Shown: piece after piece, positions 1-12,000 of the stretch
How the letters are laid out: every line of letters begins with the position of its first letter
Position numbering within the stretch: position 1 is the stretch's first letter
Origin: Anaspis maculata
Taxonomy: Eukaryota; Arthropoda; Insecta; Coleoptera; Scraptiidae
DNA: 64,000 nt
Assembly (NCBI GenBank): GCA_949128115.1
Contig: OX421964.1
Span: 43,812,601-43,876,600 of the forward strand
Reading direction: 5' to 3'
Program-made: the position numbers and the translations under genes
Notes under the pieces: generated by a model
The model's database searches: none
What the model was told of the DNA's origin: nothing
What the model saw: the letters and a program-made list of their open reading frames with translations, nothing else

Positions 1-990
1 TGACCGATTTCACACAAGACATCTTATTTTGTAGAAAAGTATATTCTTCTTGTTATCTTATACCTTCCATGGGAAAAAGACATTGAAGAACGTTGAAAAA
101 AAAATTTAAAAATAATTTGAAAAAAAAGATTTTTTTAATTTTTATATTTTCATGAAAATTGCCTTATTTGTAGATTTCGATGTGCTTTTTCTGAATTTGC
201 ACTTTTCCGATTTATATCTTCGCAGTGCGCACCGCCATCTTGAAAAAATGATATCTGAAAAGAAGTTTTTGACAATATCTAAATTTAAGTCCATGCAAAA
301 TTGAAATGTTTATATACGTATGGAAGTACATTTAATTCTCCACGATTTGACATCTGAACCATCCCTGTGCAACTCGGGGTTCTTGAGCTAGAGCTTCCGG
401 AAGTATCAATTTTCGGTGTTGAATAGTGACCGCGCCTACCGGATTTCACCACTGGATCACCACCATGTCTTAATTAAGTTACCCATCAATAACGCGTCGT
501 CATTCATCACAAAGTATGAACATTGGTGGACCTGGCACAGCCCCAAGAGGTGATTTTTAATTCTTTTGGAACCGAAAATTGATACTTCCAGAAGGTCTAG
601 CTCAAGAACCGCGGGTCGCACAGAGCTGGTTCAGATGTCAAACTGTGGAGGATTGAATGTGCTTTCATATGTATATAAACATTTCAATGTCACAAGGGCC
701 AAAATCCAGATATTGTCAGAAACTTCTTTTCAGACATAATTTTTTCAATATGGCGGCGCGTGCCGCAAAGATAGAAATCGGAAAAGTGCAAATTTAGAAA
801 AGGCACATCAAAATCTACAGATAAAGCAATTTTCATGAAAATAAAAAAATAAAAAAAATCTTTTTTTTCCAAATCATTTTTTAATTTTTTCTTCAATATT
901 GCTTAATGTCTTTTTTCATGGAAGGTACAAGGTCACACGAAAAATTCACTTTTCTACATAATGAGATGTCTTGTGTTAAAATCGGTTGAA
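1..990. repeat. Large fold-back (inverted repeat) element, left end cut by window
   Basis: Positions 1-421 and about 568-990 are reverse complements of each other with scattered mismatches, around a spacer of about 145 bp. The arms share an ACACAAGACATCT block near both outer ends and a CAATTTTCGGT block at the inner ends. No coding capacity is visible beyond chance ORFs. This fits a non-autonomous DNA transposon of the fold-back type. The outer left end lies outside the window, so no target duplication can be read. Confidence 0.85.
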
Positions 991-1418
991 AAATAAAAAT
1001 GTTACAGCAATTTTCTTATGACAGTACTAAATTCCTTCTGGCGCCTCCACCAAATTTGCCTGCGGTAGATGGCAATGTTCCACCATTTTTCTAAATAGTG
1101 TTTGATGTCCCAGAAACCGATTGAGACGTAGCCCCATATATTTCTACTGAGCTGGACATCACTAGGCTATTCGATACCTGCTGCCCCTAGATAATATCCG
1201 CCATTTTGAAAAAGGGGCGCTATTCAAATCCTAAGGGACGAAAAGAAAAGCACTGCGGGTCAAATTGTTTATTTAGTTCTCAGTTGTAACCCTGCAAAGT
1301 GGTTCACCTTTATCATCATTTGCAACTTATATTCCCTATTTCGGTTGTACCACGTCCACTAAAAAGAATGTTGAGTCAAAAGTAGACTGTATCTATGTAG
1401 AGAATTCAAAAAGAATAA
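991..1418. other. No recognisable feature
   Basis: AT-rich DNA with no supported gene. One CCGCCATTTTG motif lies near 1198, of the kind seen repeatedly in the repeats of this window. Confidence 0.5.
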
Positions 1419-1640
1419 GGATGATACTTGAGTCAAAAATCAGTTATTTGTCTTGTGGGTCTGGGAAAAAGGATGATATCTAGGTACTTGAGCTGGAAAT
1501 AAACTCCATATCTGGTAGGCCTGAAAATCCTTGATTCAAAAATTAACTTCTTATCTGGTAACGTTTAAGCGAAGGATGGAACTTGAGCAAAGAATCAATG
1601 CGTTATCTGGTGAGTTTTTGCTCAAGGATGATACTTGAGC
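1419..1640. repeat. Degenerate tandem repeat, unit about 50 bp
   Basis: The phrase AAGGATGATACTTGAG and close variants recur near 1419, 1470, 1573 and 1625, with TTATCTGGT variants between them. The units are strongly diverged, so this is an old array. Confidence 0.5.
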
Positions 1641-1644
1641 GAGT

Positions 1645-1755
1645 CGGTGAAATGTCTTGTCGGTGAATCAGCGTTTCGGTGGAATGTCCAGTCGGCGAAT
1701 CGGCGAGTCGGTGAAATGTCCAGTCGGTAAGTTGGTTGTCGGTGAAATGTCCGAA
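1645..1755. repeat. Minisatellite, about 32-bp unit, four copies
   Basis: CGGTGAAATGTC or CGGTGGAATGTC starts at 1645, 1677, 1709 and 1740, giving a regular 31-32 bp spacing. The intervening sequence is a GTCGGTGAATCGGCGA-type phrase. It directly follows the older 50-bp array. Confidence 0.75.
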
Positions 1756-2231
1756 TTCCTGGGTTACACCAACGCTCAATTATTATAAATTAGTGAAATT
1801 TCATTTGGTCAGTACTCGTTGGTGAATGATAGAAATTCTGGTTCCACAAAAGATAATAATCCAATGTGATCAATTAGCTAAAGATTTTATGCATTTCCCA
1901 TGGTCAACCTACTAGAATTGGCCAGATTGACATCCATTTAATCTCGTATTAGCGTTAAGTGCCTACTATTTCTTTGGTGCAACTCAGGGTTAGTGTACTA
2001 ATTTAGTTTGGCGGGGCAACTTATTTATAGGTTGACGGTGTCAAAGGATAACGCTCGCGTAGCGGGCTGGGCCGCAGACGAATAAATCAACAAATAATAA
2101 TAATAATGTTGGTAGTGATAAGTGATTTTCCATCAATAGTCAATACAAATTAACAAAAAAATTAACGGCTCTTTAGCACTAACGGGTGTCGTCGCGTGCG
2201 TATAATAATCGAAGCAACAATCACATTAGTT
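1756..2231. other. No recognisable feature
   Basis: AT-rich DNA. I see no coding region or repeat structure that I can support. Confidence 0.5.
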
Positions 2232-2310
2232 TGAATCGATTCACCAAATAATCGTATATAGTTGAATCGATTCAATTTTTCAGATGCATCGTTTCCATTG
2301 AATCGATTCA
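2232..2310. repeat. Three copies of the 12-bp palindrome TGAATCGATTCA
   Basis: The perfect palindrome TGAATCGATTCA occurs at 2232-2243, 2263-2274 and 2299-2310, with a related TGAATCGA at about 2314. The ATCGAT core resembles binding sites of several insect factors, but no neighbouring gene is recognisable, so a regulatory role is only a possibility. It may equally be part of a degenerate repeat. Confidence 0.6.
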
Positions 2311-4189
2311 AGTATGAATCGAAGCGGAGTTGGACATCCCTTACACACAGACGAACAAAATAAGATTGTTTAAAGTTCTTTGGTACAGGATACTCAAGCA
2401 CCCCCAAAGTGCATGTTTCGAATATTTTTTTGTCCCTGATGGATACCATCACCGCAACACAAGTAGAGTTGAAGTTATTGCAAGTTATTGCTTTGAAGTT
2501 TCTCAAAGTGGTTGGGCACAGAATCACAGAAGTGTGCCATGAGCGGCGAGCTACCAGCTTCCTATTTCGGATGAGTATGGCGCTCCAGCGAAGCAACGTC
2601 GCTTCAATTCTGGGGACATTGCCTCCCTGAAATGATTTTTCAGAAATATTTTATATTTAAATTTTATCATTGTAATCTTCAACAAAACCATAACTGAAAA
2701 AAAAAGTTATTGCAATGTTTTTTCTTATAAATATAATAAGAACTTTCGAATGTTGTTTATTACCATATCAACCCTATGTGGGCGATATATGGCCGTTTTC
2801 AATTTACCACCGTAACTGACAGCCCGAAGAGCGGACACGGGGCTTTCAGTACAATGCGCTAGGGCGGGTCAGCGCAGGTGAAATTCTTATAAACTATAAG
2901 CTCTCTCTTCCCTGTAATTATTTATCGTGTGTGTTCCACGTGTATTAAGCTTTTTGTGCGTCGCCTCTTTGAATCCTTTCATTTCTCTTCTCTCATCGTC
3001 GTCTTATTTTACTTCTTACACTTGGCTCGCGAGCGGAACATTGTTCCGAGGCGCGCACGATTCATTCATCACCGCGGCAATATAAAATTTCTGCGATGAG
3101 GTGATGACTCCTACAATAAATAATGAACTTACATGTATGTATCGCTTGTGCAGGTATATGCGACTATTAATAAACGCAAAAGAAGTGTGACTTGTGAGGT
3201 GCTTAGAAAAAAGACTAAACTTTATGACGGCTATCGGTATTGTCTTAAAAGTCGCTAGTCGATTATACGAGAAAAGATTATTGGAGGCTTCAGATGATCA
3301 AGCTTTAGTTCGAGATTAATAACATGCGGTTGTATGATTGAAAAAGTTTAATGTTTCCATGGGTTAATCGACTCTGATGGGGTCTTTTCTTTTCATTCTA
3401 CAATTTATAATAGGAAATAGGTACTTGAACTAACAATAAACCCACTAGTTATTGAAAAGATCTATCAACAATAAAACTTTGTCACACGTTATAAATTAAA
3501 ATGTTCTTTTCTAAAGGACAAAAGGAATGATAAAATACTTGGGCTATAAAGAACACCGTGGGTATGGACTATACGTGCATGACATGTAGCGCCGCGACGG
3601 TATGTGAAGCTTGTGAAGTTCTTGTTGGACTCGATTTAGTTGGCGAGCATATCACTAGGTGGCGTTTGTGTCGACAAAAAAAGTCACTTTTCGCTGCCGT
3701 CATTCTGTTGACCGTCAACCAAACTGTCGACCATTTTGCAGTTGCCCATCACAACAATTAAATGCACGAAAAATAAATGTCAAAATAAGTAACTATTCAA
3801 CCATGTTAAAGCTGTCTCCTGTCAAAGAAGTCCGACAAGAATTTCTTATTTTCACCACCATGGGCTCTGTATGTCCTATGAGTAGACCGCTCAAGGTCAT
3901 CCATATAGCCTATTAAGCCTATAGCCACATCGGCAACGGTACGACCGACAAGTGGCCAGGGCTATTAATGGAGTAAGAAACCATCACCTGAACACCCCTG
4001 GCATGGATCTACCGCCGTCAAAGGCGATCTGATAGACTATGTTCCGCGAAAATTCTCATCTGAAAAGTTAGATAGTAAGATCAACAATGTCTTTACATAT
4101 TGCAGTGCAGACTTTCCAAAGCATGCCGGTATTTGCGCAAATCTATTGGGCGTTTCTGAAAGCCGCGGCGAATCTACTGGTGGGTTATG
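2311..4189. other. No recognisable gene; short ORFs only
   Basis: Short overlapping ORFs exist on both strands at 2330-2630. One reads ERRATSFLFRMSMALQRSN, which I do not recognise; it could be a fragment of a mobile-element protein. The remainder (2640-4189) is AT-rich with no supported feature. Confidence 0.35.
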
Positions 4190-4406
4190 CTGGAATAGGC
4201 CCGAAAACGTGTGGAATGTTTCCAAAGGTAACACTCGGAGTATATAAGTGGAGATCAGCCGATCAACACCAGAGATCAATTCACAGCGACAACAGCGAGT
4301 GAAGCGAAGTTGACGTGTATTTAGTAGTAGGCTATAATGAACAGAGTGTATTGAAACGTTTGTCTCCGTCAGTTATGAAAGTACCGGACGCAAATTTCGT
4401 ATAACA
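4190..4406 (+). repeat. LTR-like 3' segment of a gypsy-type element (tentative)
   Basis: A TATATAAG box at 4241-4248 is followed by a GTTGACGTGTATTTA...AATGAACAG...TTGAAACG stretch ending in ATAACA at 4406. The same order of words occurs at the 3' end of the LTRs at 4586-5098 and 32248-32767, but the match is only partial. It may be an LTR remnant of a related subfamily. Its left boundary is not defined. Confidence 0.4.
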
Positions 4407-4585
4407 ATATATTGGGCGGGTATGATAGAAGATGGCATGGCAATGGTGATTGATAATGGTGATGAGATAAGACTGCGGTAGGTCACTTTTGACCAAATGG
4501 TGTGAATTAAGAGCTTAATAGTATATGATATGCTATGCACGGAGAGTGGATCATTACATACCTGGTGGATGACAAATTAATGTAC

Positions 4586-5098
4586 TGTTACGAGCGGCGA
4601 TCTCGTTTATATTAGTAAACACTCGATCTTTCTGGATCCTTCCATCCATCGCAGTGTAGAAGTCTGGAGTGATCTGGTGCATTCTAGGGCGCTCGTGTAT
4701 GTGAAACTGGAGGGAGACTTCAATGCTCGATCGAGAAAGATCTGTCCATTGTGGCGGAGGCGCCGCTCCAGAATTATACGGTTAACATGTGTGATTATTC
4801 AGTAATGGTCTAGAAATCGCATATGCCGGGCCTCTATGGAATTTGCTGGAAGTGGACAGAAAGTTCAGGAACATTATTCAGAGGCCTTATAATAAGGCAT
4901 CAGCCGGCAGCTCGCGGCAGTATTGAATTGGAATGCGAAGTGGTAACGCGAGCGAAACAAGCGAAGTACCTGCGAAATAATTCCAAGTAGGTAATTGTTT
5001 GGCGTGTAGTTATTGTTGTAGTACGCAGAAATAAACAGTGTGTGTTTGAAGATAATCGTCTCAATTTTATTCGAACCCGTACGCGAGATATCGTAACA
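4586..5098 (+). mobile_element. Solo LTR of a Ty3/gypsy element (family B)
   Basis: The 513-bp unit begins TGTTACGAGCGGCGA and ends CGTAACA. It matches the LTRs of the element at 28574-32767 along its length, including GTGGCGGAGG, the AATAAACAGTGTG segment and the CGAACCCGTACGCGA end. It is flanked by GTAC at 4582-4585 and 5099-5102, consistent with a 4-bp target duplication and LTR-LTR recombination. A caveat is that sequence just right of 5098 loosely resembles the region downstream of the 5' LTR of the other copy. It could therefore be a truncated copy with a chance GTAC repeat. Confidence 0.8.
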
Positions 5099-5102
5099 GT
5101 AC

Positions 5103-6168
5103 CAATTGCATGTTGTTTGTGGGTGAATGTGACTTTTGTACCATCTCAAGGTGGATAGTTTTGATTTTTGAATGAAAAGTAAGATTTACCACTGGTGACA
5201 ATAGAGGCTCTGAAGCACAAGAATCCCGATTATTATCAAGTAAGCTATGGAAAAAATGCGTTGTGTTCGTACGAATGGTACGATGATAACCTGATGCTAA
5301 CGTCCTGGCAGCTAGCTGTCTAGATGTGCTATGTATGTGACAGTTGTAACTTTCATCGCGACGTGATATACGCGTGAATATAAATTTTGGAGAGTACATC
5401 GCGAAAATAGGAAAACGTAAGCTCCCTTGGAACGAAAATTTGCTACGGTCAATAACGGACAACGTCTTTATTACTGGTCGGTGGCTCTTTGCTCGTGGCG
5501 GCCACTGAAGAAAATAATGCCCTGGGAGGATTCGGCTGATATAGTCTGAAAAATATTTTTCGTGCTGCCATAACCGAAAATGACAATATACGCTCGGTGT
5601 CCTGCACTGTAATATCCAGAAAAAGATCTAGAGCGGCAAAGTAAAAAGTACACGTGAAAAATAAACTAACCTCGCAAAATCATTCACAATTAAAGAGAGA
5701 TCACGTTTCCAAAGTTATAGCCTGAAATTTTCGGTTTAAATCAGTTAAAATTATAAATAATTACTTTGAAAATTGACAATTTAGGGTCATTTTTCTAATA
5801 TCTGTTGGTACAATTGCAGAATGATTTTTGACGTTTTGTGGCGCGAAGGTTTAAAAGTGATTAATTCATGTCATTTCCTATGTTTTGTCGTCACACAAGA
5901 CATTAGAGCTCAGTGATTTTGGGATTTTTGGGGGATGGCTCTTCCAATTGGGGAGGGGGAGGGCGGTTTTGAGCAAGAGAATTCAAACACAGAACGCAGT
6001 TTTTCAAATCGACATTTGACACACAAAAATCTGCATCTAGTAGGTATATGCCTCGTGCCTTGGTGATGAATGGCAGAAGTACCAACTTGAAATTTATTCC
6101 AATGATTATTGCGATATGATCTTATTTATTTGTAATTTTATTAAAAGCAGCACGAAAAACGATGTATG
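5103..6168. other. No recognisable gene
   Basis: AT-rich DNA with short ORFs on the minus strand (for example 5067-5462) that resemble nothing I know. No supported feature. Confidence 0.4.
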
Positions 6169-6277
6169 ATACTCGCGCTGAAAACGGCATAGCATAACTC
6201 TCTTACATGCAGCTCTCGGCCTAGGGCCTCGAGCTGCATTCACGTTCGTTATGCTATGCCCGGTTTTCGGCGCTAGT
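6169..6277. repeat. Two-part hairpin
   Basis: Outer arms at 6169-6198 and 6249-6277 pair through GCATAGCATAAC/GTTATGCTATGC. A second inner stem pairs 6207-6220 with 6225-6239 around GGCCTAGGGCC. The structure resembles a very short fold-back MITE. It could also fold as RNA if transcribed. Confidence 0.75.
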
Positions 6278-7166
6278 AACATAAAATACTATTTCGTAAT
6301 TGTTTCATAGATACATAACGCGCAAAGTGATACATAATCAAAAATATAAGTTTTGCAGTTCATGTATGCAAAACTTATATTGCTTACTTATATATGATGA
6401 TTATTACCAGCTTGACATTTGTCAAAGTACTTCCAAAATTCACAAGAAATTCGAGTTTTCTTTCGATTTAAGCAACGATTACGAAAAACGTTTTTCCCAA
6501 GACAACCCACGAAAACGTTACTTTTTGTACGGTATAGTAGGCGCGAAACTTGCCAATTGCAAACACTGTGCGCGAAAGTAAAAATATCATCACAAGTGCT
6601 TTTTGCCTTCGCTTTTCAATGCCAGACATAGTTTCATGGCAAACGATCTTCCATTGTTCAACATTTAGGGGCATCCCTGGGCCACGTACTTTCCTGGGCA
6701 TGCCCCTGATGGGTAAAGTTCAAAGTCGAGAGCTTTACAAATCGCGGAAGAATGTTGGCTGAATCCGTAACATGAAATCGAGAGGGATTGAAATAATTTA
6801 GTTTCAGTAACTAGGTGAATCTGAACAAAATATCTAAAAATCCCTAGCAACTGTCAATGTCGAGCAGCGTTGTCGGTTGTTGTGAAATTTCTCAAAATTG
6901 GAGGAACTTCATCTGGTTTCTCGGTAATTCCATTCAATTTACATAAAAATAGAGAAGTGGCAATACGTCATTCGAAAATATAGATCAGAAAATAGAATAT
7001 CAGTAAGTAGTATCGGTGACCGGTGAGTGACGCCTTCTGACATAAGTACCTATTTTGATATTTTGATCGTCAATGAGCAGACGTCGGACAAGGGAAATAG
7101 GTCGGTCGAAGGAAAAATAGTGTACACAACTCGCAAGAAATTATCTTTTTTTGCATTCGTGTGATT
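6278..7166. other. No recognisable gene; left flank of the gypsy insertion
   Basis: AT-rich DNA with chance ORFs only. ACTA at 7167-7170 is the left copy of the target duplication of the element that follows. Confidence 0.5.
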
Positions 7167-7170
7167 ACTA

Positions 7171-8622
7171 TGCGGCGATATGGGGCTCGGCCCTAGAAAT
7201 TCACACGCAACGCGGCACTCAGTGGTATGCTAGGGTTAGAGCTGGGTCGTGGGTTTTCTCGATGGTACGCAGGAGTACGACGGCCGCAGGATTTATTAGG
7301 CGCCAACCAGAAAAGGCCGACGTACCGGTTCAGTTATCGCTGGGAGTTCTGGTTCCCCAACGATAAACCCTGCTTGATTACTTAAAATACCGATCGAGGA
7401 AGTAGATGTGGGATTCCGTCGCAACCCTCCTATACGCGCGGTGCCGAACGGCACTGGCCGCCTAGTGTCAGCTGTCAACGTCAGTAACGTCACACGAAGG
7501 TCGACATTAGCGAAAAATAAAAGAGCGATTTGACGTTTCGAAATTTAATGAACTAATTATTAACGATGGTAAAATTTGGAATATAAGGTCTGTATTATTA
7601 CAAAACGTGCAGGAGGCTTGCAGGGGCACGCTGCTGTTGACGCTTAGTAGCCGTAAACTCAGCCGGAGGCACCCAGTGACCCTCAAGAGCCGTCACGCGA
7701 AGTGAGGTTATGTCGGACGTGAAAGTTTCGCTTTCACCTAGCCGGAAACGAAAGACCACGGGGCGCAAGATGTAAAAGGACGTTGTTTGGCGCGCCGCGG
7801 TTGCCCTGAGCTCAGTTCAAAAACGGTTGGCCCTAACACCGGATCACAACGGTGACAAAACTTGACCGCGGTCCGTAGCTCTTCGCACTAAACTAGGCTT
7901 AGCAAACTAATGAAAAGGACACGCCTCACCAACACGACGTCTCCCCGAGACCTCACCGACAACCTCCTAAGCTGGGGATGGACAGGAAGCTTGGCCCGTG
8001 TGGCTGGTGGTGATGGTCTCGTAGACTCCTGGCCGGCTCGGACGTTGCTGTCTGCGGCGTTCCAGCGGCGCTTGGGTGGTCGGCGACCACGTGCAGGTAC
8101 TACTGCGATGCTCTGCACAGCTCGGAGCCTTAGGGGGCGTCGCAACAGGCCTAATCGGTGGACTCTGTTGCGGCTCTCCTTCTGTGACAGAATCGATACG
8201 AAGTGGAAAGAAAACGTTCCGGCAAGACGCACCTTGCCTGTCCCAAGACAATGGGATGGTACTGGAGACCAGAGGGCTTTTCCTAGCCCTACGACCTAAA
8301 AGCGAACCCTGTACCACCAAGCTAGATCATAAAGACGGTCTTACCTCACAACGGGAGCGCTTTACCCCTGGGAGAAGTATTGAAAATACAAAATTCGAAC
8401 GTGCCGTCGGCACCGAAGAGCCACCCCAGAGATTTTCCGCAGATGGATTTAATATCACCGTTGGAGGATTTTTCCGGACGTTCGTTCTCGCTCTTATCAC
8501 TTGAAAAACCCCAAAAAAACGCGACCCGCTTATCTTCTGTCAGCCAGCAATTGTGGTGGGAATCCCGCCGAATTTAAATGTAGAAGGTAGAGGTATGTAT
8601 GCCTGTATGTAGCAACGCTACA
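7171..8622 (-). repeat. 3' LTR of the gypsy element
   Basis: This 1452-bp repeat is identical to 14338-15789 except for two differences I can see: A versus T near 7392/14559 and A versus G near 8382/15549. In plus orientation it starts TGCGGCGATATGG and ends CGCTACA, giving TG...CA ends. The several 110-140 aa ORFs in its GC-richer part occur on both strands and resemble nothing known, so I treat them as chance. Confidence 0.97.
7292..7297 (-). promoter_or_regulatory. Candidate polyadenylation signal in the LTR
   Basis: AATAAA on the sense strand lies about 120 nt before the LTR end. The same hexamer is at 14459-14464 in the 5' LTR. Use as the signal is inferred from position only. Confidence 0.4.
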
Positions 8623-8633
8623 CACCCCCTCTT
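8623..8633 (-). other. Polypurine tract
   Basis: On the sense strand AAGAGGGGGTG lies immediately upstream of the 3' LTR. This is the expected place and composition for the plus-strand DNA primer. Confidence 0.85.
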
Positions 8634-9082
8634 GGTGGCAAAAATTATGTACCACATAATTTTTTGTTACAATCCTCTACCGATTTCTAACAACCTAATA
8701 ACTACTAAGAAAAATCCCATATCTAACGCCTTAACAACGACAGTATGTACGGGTATTACTGATATTACTGGTGCACCAATAACAATTACGAGTAAATATC
8801 TAACCTACAAAAACTAATAACTAATATATACAACGCATCACATCCTGGAGTCTAACCAGGGTTTCAAGAGTTTTGACAAATCCGGGTAACCAGCTAAGAC
8901 GCTGCTCCAAGTTCGAGTCTGTTCAATTAGAACGCTCTAACCCTTTTAACTTGTCCCAACCACTCTCCGAGTAGGCTCACGACGAACCGGTCTAACAAAT
9001 CCCTCCTAACAATCCTAACCAACTCACTCACACACAATTCAGGGGCCCCTTTTCACACTCACTCATCCCTCACCATCCATTC
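8634..9082 (-). other. 3' untranslated region of the gypsy element
   Basis: This stretch between the pol stop codon and the polypurine tract is AT-rich and carries no ORF that could be an envelope gene. Confidence 0.7.
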
Positions 9083-12000
9083 TTATTCTGGTTCGGAGTC
9101 AGAAACGTCATTGTAGGGTCTCAGATCCTTGCTATGCCATCGGCCTAGGTTCCGTCCATTTTTGTCGTCAGCCAGCTCACATGTCAGTGGTGGTATTACC
9201 TTCACAACTCGGCATAGGATGTTCTTCGGCGCAAGTTTTGCCATGAAGTTACGACTCGCGTCGGACAAGACGTAGTTCCGCTTCCAGACCAAGTCGCCGA
9301 CCTTGAACTTGTCTGCAGGTCTTTTCCGAAGATCGTAGCTTCGACGATTCTTCTCAAAAGCTTTCCTGAGGTTCAACTGCACCTCTCGGAATACTTTCGG
9401 CAACTTCGATAATTCGGCGGCATATTTGTCCGCATTGAATGGTTCCCAATTCAGGTCTTTTGCTGTGTCGCTGCCGTAAAAACGTCCATCAATTGGAACA
9501 TAGCGTCCAAAATTTAAATACGTCGGGCTAAAGCCGGTCGCCTCATGTACGGCTGTTCGCAAGGCATAGCCGATTTTTGGCACCTGCTCGTCCCAAGTCT
9601 GGTGGTTGCCCTCTCGGATGTAAGATCGCACTGCTGCTCCCACCACACGGTTCACCCGCTCTACTTGATTCACCTGCGGGTGATACCGCGAGTTGTACCA
9701 AATCCGCACACCGTATGAGCTGCAGAACCCTCGGAACTCTCGAGAAGTGAAACTGGTGGCATTGTCGCATGTTACCGTCTGCGGACACCCAAACAACAGG
9801 AAAGCCTCCTCAAGGTGTTTGACGATGGGCCTGGAGCTGGAATTGCGGATGGGGAACAACATGACGAACTTGGAAAAGTAATCGGACACAACCAGCAAGT
9901 GCACAAAACCTTTTAACGAGCGTGGGAAGGGTCCCATAAGGTCCACGGAAACCACTTGCCACGGAAACGATACGCGTTTCGGTTGACCCATGAACCCGGG
10001 TCGTGAGAGGTTACTCGCTTTTTGCGCCGCGCATGTGGCACAGCCTCGTACGTATTTTTTGACGGAAGTAAACATCTTGGGCCAGTAGTACAGCTCCTTG
10101 ACACGGTCATAGGTCTTCGCGATCCCGAGATGAGCGGACGCTGGGCTGTCATGGCCGTGAGACAACACCCTTGAGCGACAGGACTTGGGCACCACTAACT
10201 TCCAGTCCGGAAAATTGGTTTCCACTTCACCCTGACCGGGCACGTGTTTATGGAGCAATCCATCCAGACATCTCCAGTCCGGATACTTCTCAGGGGACGC
10301 CTCGACATTGTCGACCATCCGGCGATACCACTGATCAGCCATACACGTATCGGGGTTCAAGAGCAGGAGTGCAACTTCTGGCAATGGAGCGCGAGACAGC
10401 GCGTCTGGAATTATGTTCAAAGCTCCCTTCCGGTGTTCGATCTCCATGTCGTATTGCTGCAGCTTTAGCGACCATCGACAAAGACGACCCGTCGTGTCTT
10501 TCAGTCGTGCCAACCACAGCAAACTGTGATGGTCTGTGACGACCTTGAACTTGACACCCTCCAGGTAACACCTGAATTTGTCCACCGCGTGAAGTACAGC
10601 CATCAGCTCCTTTTCCGTCACAGTGTATTTTTTCTCTGCGCTTGACAGCGTTCTACTAGTGTATGCTATCACCACTTCCTTCCCTTGCGGATCCTCCTGC
10701 GTCAGAACGGCACCAACTCCCAAGTCCGACTCATCACACTGCACGGTGAACGTCTTCGTGAAGTCAGGACTCGCTAGGACCGGCGCTTCCACCAAGGCCG
10801 TCTTGATTTTCAGGAAGCTGCTGTCCGCTGCATCTGTCCATTCAAGCCGCTGGGATTTTCGCTTGCCTTTCATGAGCTCTGTCAAAGGTGCAGTCAAACA
10901 CGAGAAGAATGGCAGGAATCGGCGGTAATACCCAACCAGGCCGATGAAACGCTTAAGTTCTGTGACCGTCTCCGGTCTCGGATAATTCAACATGGCGGTG
11001 ATCTTCTCTGGGTCCGTCCGGAGCCCATCCCTATCGACGATGAAACCTAGGAATCGCAAGGAAGGTTTGCAGAATTCACACTTGTCGAGGTTCAAAGTCA
11101 GATTCGCTTTCTTCAGACGTTGATATACGCTCTGCAATACCTCCATGTGCTTCTCCACAGTAGGCGTTGCCACGATTACGTCATCTAAATACACAAACAC
11201 GTATGGTTCTAGGTCATAACCGAGGATTCCGTCCATCAGCCGCTGAAGAGTCTGCGCAGCGTTGCTGATGCCGAAGGGCAAAACCTCAAATTCGAACAAA
11301 CCTCGAGACGGTATCACAAAGGCTGTCTTCTCACAACTGTCCGGGTGTAACGGCACCTGCCAATAACTAGCCTTGAGATCCAGGCTGGAGAGGACTCTCG
11401 CTTGCGCCAACTTACTCAGGATTCGGTCCACGAAAGGTATCGGGTATGCGTCTCTCTTCGTGACACTGTTAAGCTTTCGGCCGTCGAAGCAAAAACGTAA
11501 GCTGCCGTCGTGCTTGCGCACCAACAAAACGGGCGACGCCCATGGACTCTTCGAAGGACGGACAACTCCTAATTTTAGCATTTGATCGAGTTCTGCATGA
11601 AGATGTTCTAGCATATACGGGGAAATATTGTGGTGCCGCTGTTTTATTGGCAAGGCCGAACCGGTATCGATACGGTGTTCTACGGCCGTTGCTCTACCGA
11701 GCTTAGTCCCTTTCATCCAGGAGAGCTCCCTGAATCTCGAAACGATTTCCTCCAGCTGTGACTCCTGGTCTTTGTTCAAATCCGATCTGGCGTGCAAGCG
11801 GACTGTTGAAGGCTCAACCGTGCAGATTTCCGTGTTTCTCAAGCTCTTCAGGCGCAATCCATCCTTGCCCCCCACGAAGTAGCTATTGGTATGGTAGTCT
11901 AACACTACACCGAACGTACGGCCAAAATCACTACCCAGGATGAAAGTGTGCGACAGAGAAGGAACCAACAAGACCCGCAGCACTCGCACCATGGTTCCTA

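Noticed and set aside
7888..8504. ORFs of 114-142 codons in the gypsy LTR on both strands, repeated at 15055-15671
   Set aside because: They overlap on opposite strands in a GC-rich stretch and resemble no protein family. They are duplicated only because the LTR is duplicated.
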